A stretch of 64,000 bases of DNA from Purshia tridentata (taxonomy: Eukaryota > Streptophyta > Magnoliopsida > Rosales > Rosaceae): positions 1-64,000 of the forward strand of contig QANT01007002.1 of NCBI GenBank assembly GCA_003254885.1, written 5' to 3'. How positions within the stretch are numbered: position 1 is the stretch's first letter; the number at the start of each line of letters is the position of its first letter. Positions 58,139-64,000 of the stretch are shown piece by piece. The notes beneath the pieces were generated by a model. The model did not search any database, was not told the origin of the DNA, and saw only the letters and a list, made by a program, of their open reading frames with translations. The position numbers and the translations under genes were made by a program.

Positions 58139-60023
58139 TGTTAAGTGTGCATTTTTGCACACTTTCGTATGCTAACTCCTTAACCTAGAATGCTAGAACT
58201 TGGCATTTTGTGTGTTTTTGTTTTGTTTTAGTGTTTTGTAGGTATTCTGGAGCAAATGAGGAAAAAGAAGCCAAAAGAGCTACTTTCAGACATTTCCTGA
58301 TCAAACTAGGGAAATTGATGAAATCCTGATGGAACTAGCAAAGCTGAAATCCTACTCAAACAAGGAATCCTAGCAAACTAGGGAAACTGATGAAATCCTG
58401 ATGGAACTAGAGAAGCTGAAATCCTACTCAAACAAGGAATCCTAGCCAAGTCAGGAAAACCATCAACGTCCAGGGCCAGAAATGAGAAATCCTAGTTGAA
58501 CTAGGAAAACCAAATCCTAGTGGGACTAGGAAAACAAAACCCTAGTGAAATCATTTCGTAGGGGAATTGGGGAACATTAAGGAAAGTGTTCTAGAAGCTT
58601 CAAAAGAGTAGTGGGCCACCTTTTATGAAGTCAGTTGGGCCAAGAGTGAAGTGGATCACCCAAGGAGCATGCGCAAGGGAGCATGGGCTTAAGTGCCACA
58701 AGCCCAAGGGATTAAAAACGCTAGGGGCAGCCGCATATGCTTATGGGCCAAGGCCAGGCTTAAGTGCCGCAAGCCCAAGGGATTAAAAACCCCAGGGGCA
58801 GCCGCATGTGCTTATGGGCCAAGGCCCTAGGGTTGCCGCAAAACCCTAGCCTCCAAAACCTAATTTTTAGTGATTTCCTTTTTCCTCTTCTCCAAGGAAA
58901 GCCTCCCTATATAAACCCCATTATACTTCAGAATTGGGGGATTAGCTTTTGCACAGAAATTCAGAATTTAGAGAGAGAGAAGAGAGGGGAATTCGGCCAG
59001 CCAAGAGAAGAGGAAGCTTGGCCTTGCCAAGGCCTTGCCGACGCCGCCCAAGGGAGAGGAGCTGCTGCCTTGCCGCCGTGCACCACCAGCCGCTGCCGTT
59101 AAGCCACCAGCCGCCGCTGCTTCTTGCTGCCCACGGCTTGCTTTCCTTTTTTCTTCTCTATTTGCTTTAGTTTAATTATGCTTTTATGTTTATTTTTAAG
59201 TTTGTCTAGCTAACTTCCATGCTAGGGCTAGGATGAAGCCCTAGCCATGCTACCTAATTTTCTTATGGATTGTTGAATGTCAATACATGTTTGTTCATAA
59301 ATCTTGGATCTCTGTTTAAATTGATTCTATTTGTGTGGCACCTTTGACTGATCACCTTAGGTTAAATGCATCTAGATTATGTTGTGAAATTAAATAAGCT
59401 CGAAAGGATGATAATTTCAATAGGCAGCAGGGAGATAGCCTAAGAACCTATCTTTGGGTGAAGGGATCATAGATTTGCACTGTGTACATTGTTTTGGATA
59501 GGTGGTTTATGTGTTTGACATCTTCATAGAACTTAATGACTCTTGCATGGGTGATTGCCCTAGTTTATCTAGGAACATGCACGTTAACTTGCTAGGGTAG
59601 GCCCGATAAGCTCTTAGTACATGCATAAGGAAGGTATAACGCCAAAAGGAAATAGCCAAAGCTTTTGGTAGTCAAACTTTATGAACATACATGTTATTGA
59701 TTGGATGGACTCCATAAGAATGTAAGGTAGTGTGCTAGTGGTGTAATCTGAACCCTAGTGCTTTAATTACATTGATTTCGGTCTACGTCTTGTGCGTTAT
59801 TTTTATTAGTTTCAAAAACAACTTTCAAAACCCCCTGATTGTGTGTGTGAGTAGTGTTTGGGTTAATTGAAATTAGTTAAGGTAGTAATCTACACATCAA
59901 TACTCTTCTTTGAGGGATCGACCTCGTTATTTGCATGCTTTGCTACTTCGCGACTCGTGCACTTGCGAGTAAATTAGAGCTATGATTTTAAAACTTTATT
60001 TGGCTCTAATAAAACATACAACA
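58139..60023 (+). mobile_element. Long terminal repeat of an Athila-like gypsy element, 1885 bp
   Basis: Begins TGTTAAGTGTGC just after a polypurine tract and ends ACATACAACA just before a primer-binding site. It contains two local direct duplications: 72 bp (58303 and 58375) and 71 bp (58686 and 58757). Simple frames at 58764-59170 within it are not genes. Confidence 0.7.
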
Positions 60024-60029
60024 AGTTTT

Positions 60030-60047
60030 TGGCGCCGTTGCCGGGGA
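60030..60047 (+). other. Retrotransposon primer-binding site
   Basis: TGGCGCCGTTGCCGGGGA, seven bases after the LTR end. This sequence is the usual tRNA primer site of plant Athila/Tat-type gypsy elements. Confidence 0.85.
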
Positions 60048-60165
60048 AGTGTTATTGGTGTTAATTACTAGTTTAAGTATTTTCAATTAAGTCATTGTAA
60101 ATAAGTTTTTGTTTTTGTTTTTGGTTCTGTTTTAGAATTCTGATTTCTCTTTGTTTTTAGGAACA

Positions 60166-63100
60166 ATGGAGGGATCAAGTTCCAAAGTCACTTCGATTAC
60201 TCATGAAGAAGTTGAGAGGATAATAAGTGGTAGTAGAGGACTACCTAGAATTACTCGGAGGCCTATTCGAAACATAGCCGAAGCTATGCCTTCAGTCGAG
60301 AATAAGGAAGGAGAAGGGGAGCTGCAGCAATTGCAAGATGCAAGGCCATTTAGTGAATTTTCTACCCCCACGTTCATGGTGCAGCCCACAAGCATAGCCT
60401 ATCCCCAAGTGGAGGCCGAGCAGTTCGAGATTCAAAGTGGGATGATTAAGTTACTACCTATTTTTTATGGCCATGAAGGAGAAGATCCGTACTTACATTT
60501 GAAGGAATTACATGCAATTTGCGAAATTGGTAAACTGAAGGGCTTAAGTATTGAGCAAAGGAAGTTAAGAATGTTCCCATTTTCTCTTAAAGAAAAAGCT
60601 AAGACTTGGCTATATTCTTTGCAAATAGCATCAATTGACTCATGGGAGGATTTGGCATCCATGTTCTTAAAGAAGTTCTATCCAGCTAGCAAAACCATGA
60701 CTATAAGGAAGTAAATTCTTGGATTCACTCAAACTGAGGAGGAAACGTTTGGCGAGAGTTGGGAAAGATATCAAGAGCTTCTTAATTCATGTCCACATCA
60801 TCAGTTTGCTCCATGGATGTTAATTGAGTACTTTTATGAAGGGCTACAAGAGCAAGAGCGCATAATGATTGACATGACTTGTGGTGGAGCACTCAAGGAA
60901 AAGACTTTTGAAGAAGCATGGGCTTTGTTTTACACGTTGGCTCTGAATTTCAAATTGGGAAGTAGAAAAAGAGAAGCAGAGAAAATGAGCAAGGTGGAAA
61001 CTGAAGTCGCTGAACTCAAGCAAATGATGCGAGTGATGATGACCAACCAATTCAAAGGACAGCCACAGGAAATTGCATATCTAAGTAAAGAGCAAGTTGT
61101 AACTCAAGGGGGAAGTACTGAGAGGAGGCCAAGCACCATGTCCCATGCTGAACCAAGAAATACATATTTAGAAGATATGATGGCCACACTAGCTCAAAGT
61201 ACAACTTCAATATCCAAGAACACAGAATCATTCATGAGCAGAACTGAAGAGCAGTTGACTGAAACGGCAAAAGGTATCTCTAACCTAGAAACTCAATTGG
61301 AACAAGTGACTGCAACCTTGGACAAAGTGATCAAAGGAGAAGTTGACGCAATCACAACATTGAGAAGTGGGAAAGTGATAGATAACAAAGTGGGTGATGC
61401 TCAAAGGACAAAGGAGAATGAAGTGGATGACGATGAGGATGATGTAGTCGAGATTCCGGACCCTAACGAAGCCAAAAGAAATGAGGAAAGAAAGTTAAAG
61501 GAAAAGGAAGAAGAAGAGAGGAAGAAGAAAGAGAAACGTGAGGCAGCTCAGGCTAGTAGGAAAGCTGTGGACATCTCACCTGTACCTAGAGCTCCTTTAC
61601 CTTTTCCACAGCATAGGAAGAAGCAAGCTAAGGATGAACAAGCAAAGGAGATTCGAGAGATGTTTAAGAAGGTAGAGATTAACATTCCTTTGCTTGATGC
61701 TATCGGTCAGATTCCTAAGTATGCTAAGTTCTTAAAGGAGTTGTGCACGCATAAGAGGAAATTTAAGGACCATGAACAAGTGGCTTTGAGTGAAGAAGTG
61801 AGTGCAGTCCTAGTCAGGAAGTTGCCACCTAAGCTGAAAGATCCGGGGAACTTCACAATTCCGTGTCTAGTAGGGAATTACAAGATTGAAAAGGCATTAC
61901 TGGACTTGGGAGCAAGCATTAATCTAATGTCATACTCAGTTTTCAAAGAATTGGGTTTGGGAGAACTGAAGCCCACCAGTGTGACGTTGTAGCTCATTGA
62001 TCACTCTGTAAAGGTTCCTAAGGGAGTCGTGGAGGATGTACTTGTTAAGGTTGCTGATTTGATTATGCCGGCTGATTTTATTATTTTAGAAATGGAACAT
62101 GTGCCATCTAAAGGGAAAGAGCTACCAATCATCTTGGGAAGGCCATTCATGGCAACCGCAAACACCAAGATTGATGTGAGCACTGGAAGGCTCACTATGA
62201 CAGTTTTGGGAGAGACGGTTGAGTTTGATGTTTTCGGCGCAATGCGATACCCTCGCGAGGAGGATGATTGCCTGAGAGTTGATATGGTTGATCCTTTAGT
62301 ACGGAAAGTTATGGAATCCTCTCTGGATGACTCGATTGAAGAAACCACTTCTGAGGTGTTGATGGTGAGAGATGGTCAGCATTCCGTCTACAAAAGGAAA
62401 TGGGAGGAACAGTTTGAAAGTATATCATGTCCAAACTCTACATTGGTTTCATCCATAGATCAACCACCTACATTGGAATTGAAGCCGCTGCCAGAACATC
62501 TTAAATATGCATTTTTGGGTGAGAATGAGAATTTGCCAGTGATAATTGCATCAAATTTGAGCAAGGGAGAAGAAAAGAGACTATTGAGAGTGTTGAGAGC
62601 CAACCGACTGGCTTTGGGATGGACCATAGCCGATATCAAGGGGATCCCACCATCAATGTGCATGCATCGTATACTACTAGAGGAGGACTCTAAACCAACT
62701 CGTGACGCACAAAGACGACTAAACCCAACATTGAAGGAAGTGGTGCGTAAAGAGGTGCTCAAGCTATTGGATGTTGGAATCATCTTTCCGATAAGTGATT
62801 TGCAATGGGTTAGCCCTGTCCAAGTTGTGCCCAAGAAGAGTTGAATTACTGTTGTGAAGAATGATGCGGATGAGTTGGTTCCACAACGAACACAAATTGG
62901 GGGCGCGTGTGTATCGATTACAGGAAGCTGAACACTGCAACAAGGAAAGATCACTTTCCCTTGCCATTCATCGATCAAATGCTTGAGAGACTAGCAGGAC
63001 ACAGTCATTACTGTTTCTTGGATGGGTATAGCGGGTACAATCAAATTCCAATTGCACCCGAGGACCAAGAGAAGACGACTTTCACATGCCCCTTTGGCAC

Positions 63101-64000
63101 ATTTGCTTATCGGAGAATGCCATTCGGATTGTGCAATGCTCCCGCTACATTTCAAAGGTGCATGATGTCTATTTTTTCTGACATGGTGGAGCGCATCATC
63201 GAGGTATTTATGGACGATTTCTCTGTTTTTGGGTCATCATTTGATTCATGCCTTGAGAATTTAGAGAAAGTGCTACAAAGGTGTCAAGAAGCCAACCTAG
63301 TGTTGAACTGGGAAAAGTGCCACTTTATGGTGCAACAAGGAATTGTTCTCGGGCACATCATCTCGAAGGATGGAATACAGGTTGACAAAGCAAAGATTGA
63401 TGTGATAACGAAGTTGCCACCACCCTCAAGTGTGAAGGATGTGAGGAGTTTTTGGGGACATGCAGGATTTTATAGGAGATTCATAAAGGATTTTTCCCAG
63501 ATCTCAAGGCCTCTGTGCAAGCTGCTGCAAAAGGAAGTCAGTTTTGAAATAGATGAGGAGTGTCTGAATGCATTTAACAAGCTGAAAAAGTTACTCACCA
63601 CTGCTCCAATCATCAGATCACCAGATTGGGATTTACCCTTTGAACTTATGTGCGATGCAAGCAATTATGCGATTGGAGCTGTGTTAGGGCAGAGAGTCAA
63701 CAAGTTACCATACGTGATATATTATGCAAGTAGAACTCTAAATGATGCACAGCTGAACTATTCCACAACTGAGAAAGAGATGTTGGCCGTGATCTTTGCC
63801 TTGGAAAAATTTCGAAGTTACCTGATAGGGTCCAAAATCACTATTTACACAGATCATGCAGCTCTCAAGTATTTATTGCACAAGAAAGATGCCAAGTCGA
63901 GGCTGATAAGATGAACCCTACTCCTTCAAGAAATGATAAGATGGACCCTACTCCTTCAAGAATTTGACCTAGAGATCAAAGACAAAAAGGGATGTGAGAA
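60166..64000 (+). pseudogene. Ty3/gypsy (Athila-like) gag-pol, broken and cut by the window edge
   Basis: One polyprotein can be followed from the ATG at 60166. Gag is at about 60166-61500 (EGEDPYLHLKELHAIC, FSLKEKAKTWLYSL, FLKKFYPA, ALKEKTFEEAWALF). A Lys/Glu-rich linker follows. The aspartic protease is near 61900 (LLDLGASINLMSYSVF). Reverse transcriptase is at 62900-63450 (CIDYRKLN, FTCPFGTFAYRRMPFGLCNAPATFQ, catalytic FMDDFSVFG). RNase H begins near 63640 (MCDASNYAIGAVLGQR, YASRTLNDAQ). It is inactivated by in-frame stops at 60712 (TAA), 61990 (TAG), 62842 (TGA) and 63912 (TGA), by a frameshift near 62900, and by a 30-bp direct duplication at about 63903-63962. Integrase would lie beyond the window. 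Confidence 0.9.

Noticed and set aside
58764-59170. Two overlapping open frames of 73 and 112 codons
   Set aside because: They lie within the gypsy LTR and have simple, repeat-derived composition.
1-64000. CRISPR array, operon or bacterial-type system
   Set aside because: The window is plant nuclear DNA. The only regular repeats are the LTR-internal, CACTA subterminal and 109-bp tandem repeats, none with repeat-spacer layout.

Overview
This 64 kb window is nuclear DNA of a flowering plant, most likely a dicot. The genes have short exons and AT-rich GT-AG introns. Each recognised product has its closest remembered relatives in plants (CYP87A, SLY1, LAZ1-type DUF300, cyclin B2). The intergenic DNA holds typical plant transposons. 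A rosaceous tree or shrub would fit, but the sequence alone does not prove the species.

Layout. 1-4.1 kb: decayed MATH/coiled-coil gene copies, one interrupted by the left end of a hAT transposon whose BED zinc finger now reads into the MATH tail. 4.1-12.6 kb: tandem duplication of a CYP87A cytochrome P450 on the minus strand. The right copy is intact (476 codons). The left copy has a 2-bp frameshift and a solo LTR in its promoter. 13.3-16.3 kb: mitochondrial NAD-isocitrate dehydrogenase regulatory subunit. 17.2-17.7 kb: relic copy of an intron of the LAZ1-type gene that lies 11 kb away. 18.2-20.5 kb: SLY1. 20.8-25.6 kb: two tandem histidine-phosphatase genes, the first divergent from SLY1. 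26.0-26.6 kb: F-box/DUF295 relic. 27.0-31.8 kb: LAZ1 homologue. 33.2-37.7 kb: penta-EF-hand gene plus a duplicated relic of its 3' end. 38.6-41.4 kb: B2-type mitotic cyclin with two MSA-like promoter elements.

From about 42 kb the window turns into repeat-rich DNA: a fold-back element, a TIR element, a 2.1 kb solo LTR with a perfect target duplication, CACTA ends and a CACTA gene remnant, a copia gag fragment, a 109-bp palindromic tandem repeat, a sulfotransferase relic, a 262-bp tandem duplication, and a decayed Athila-like Ty3/gypsy element running off the right edge.

The intact genes are unrelated housekeeping functions (TCA cycle, ER-Golgi fusion, cell cycle, calcium sensing, vacuolar membrane) and do not form one pathway. 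Exon models were built by hand from splice signals. For each intact gene the exon lengths sum to a multiple of three and join family-typical sequence. No new multi-gene system was found. The most unusual object is the BED-finger/MATH-tail chimera at 2.47-4.03 kb.
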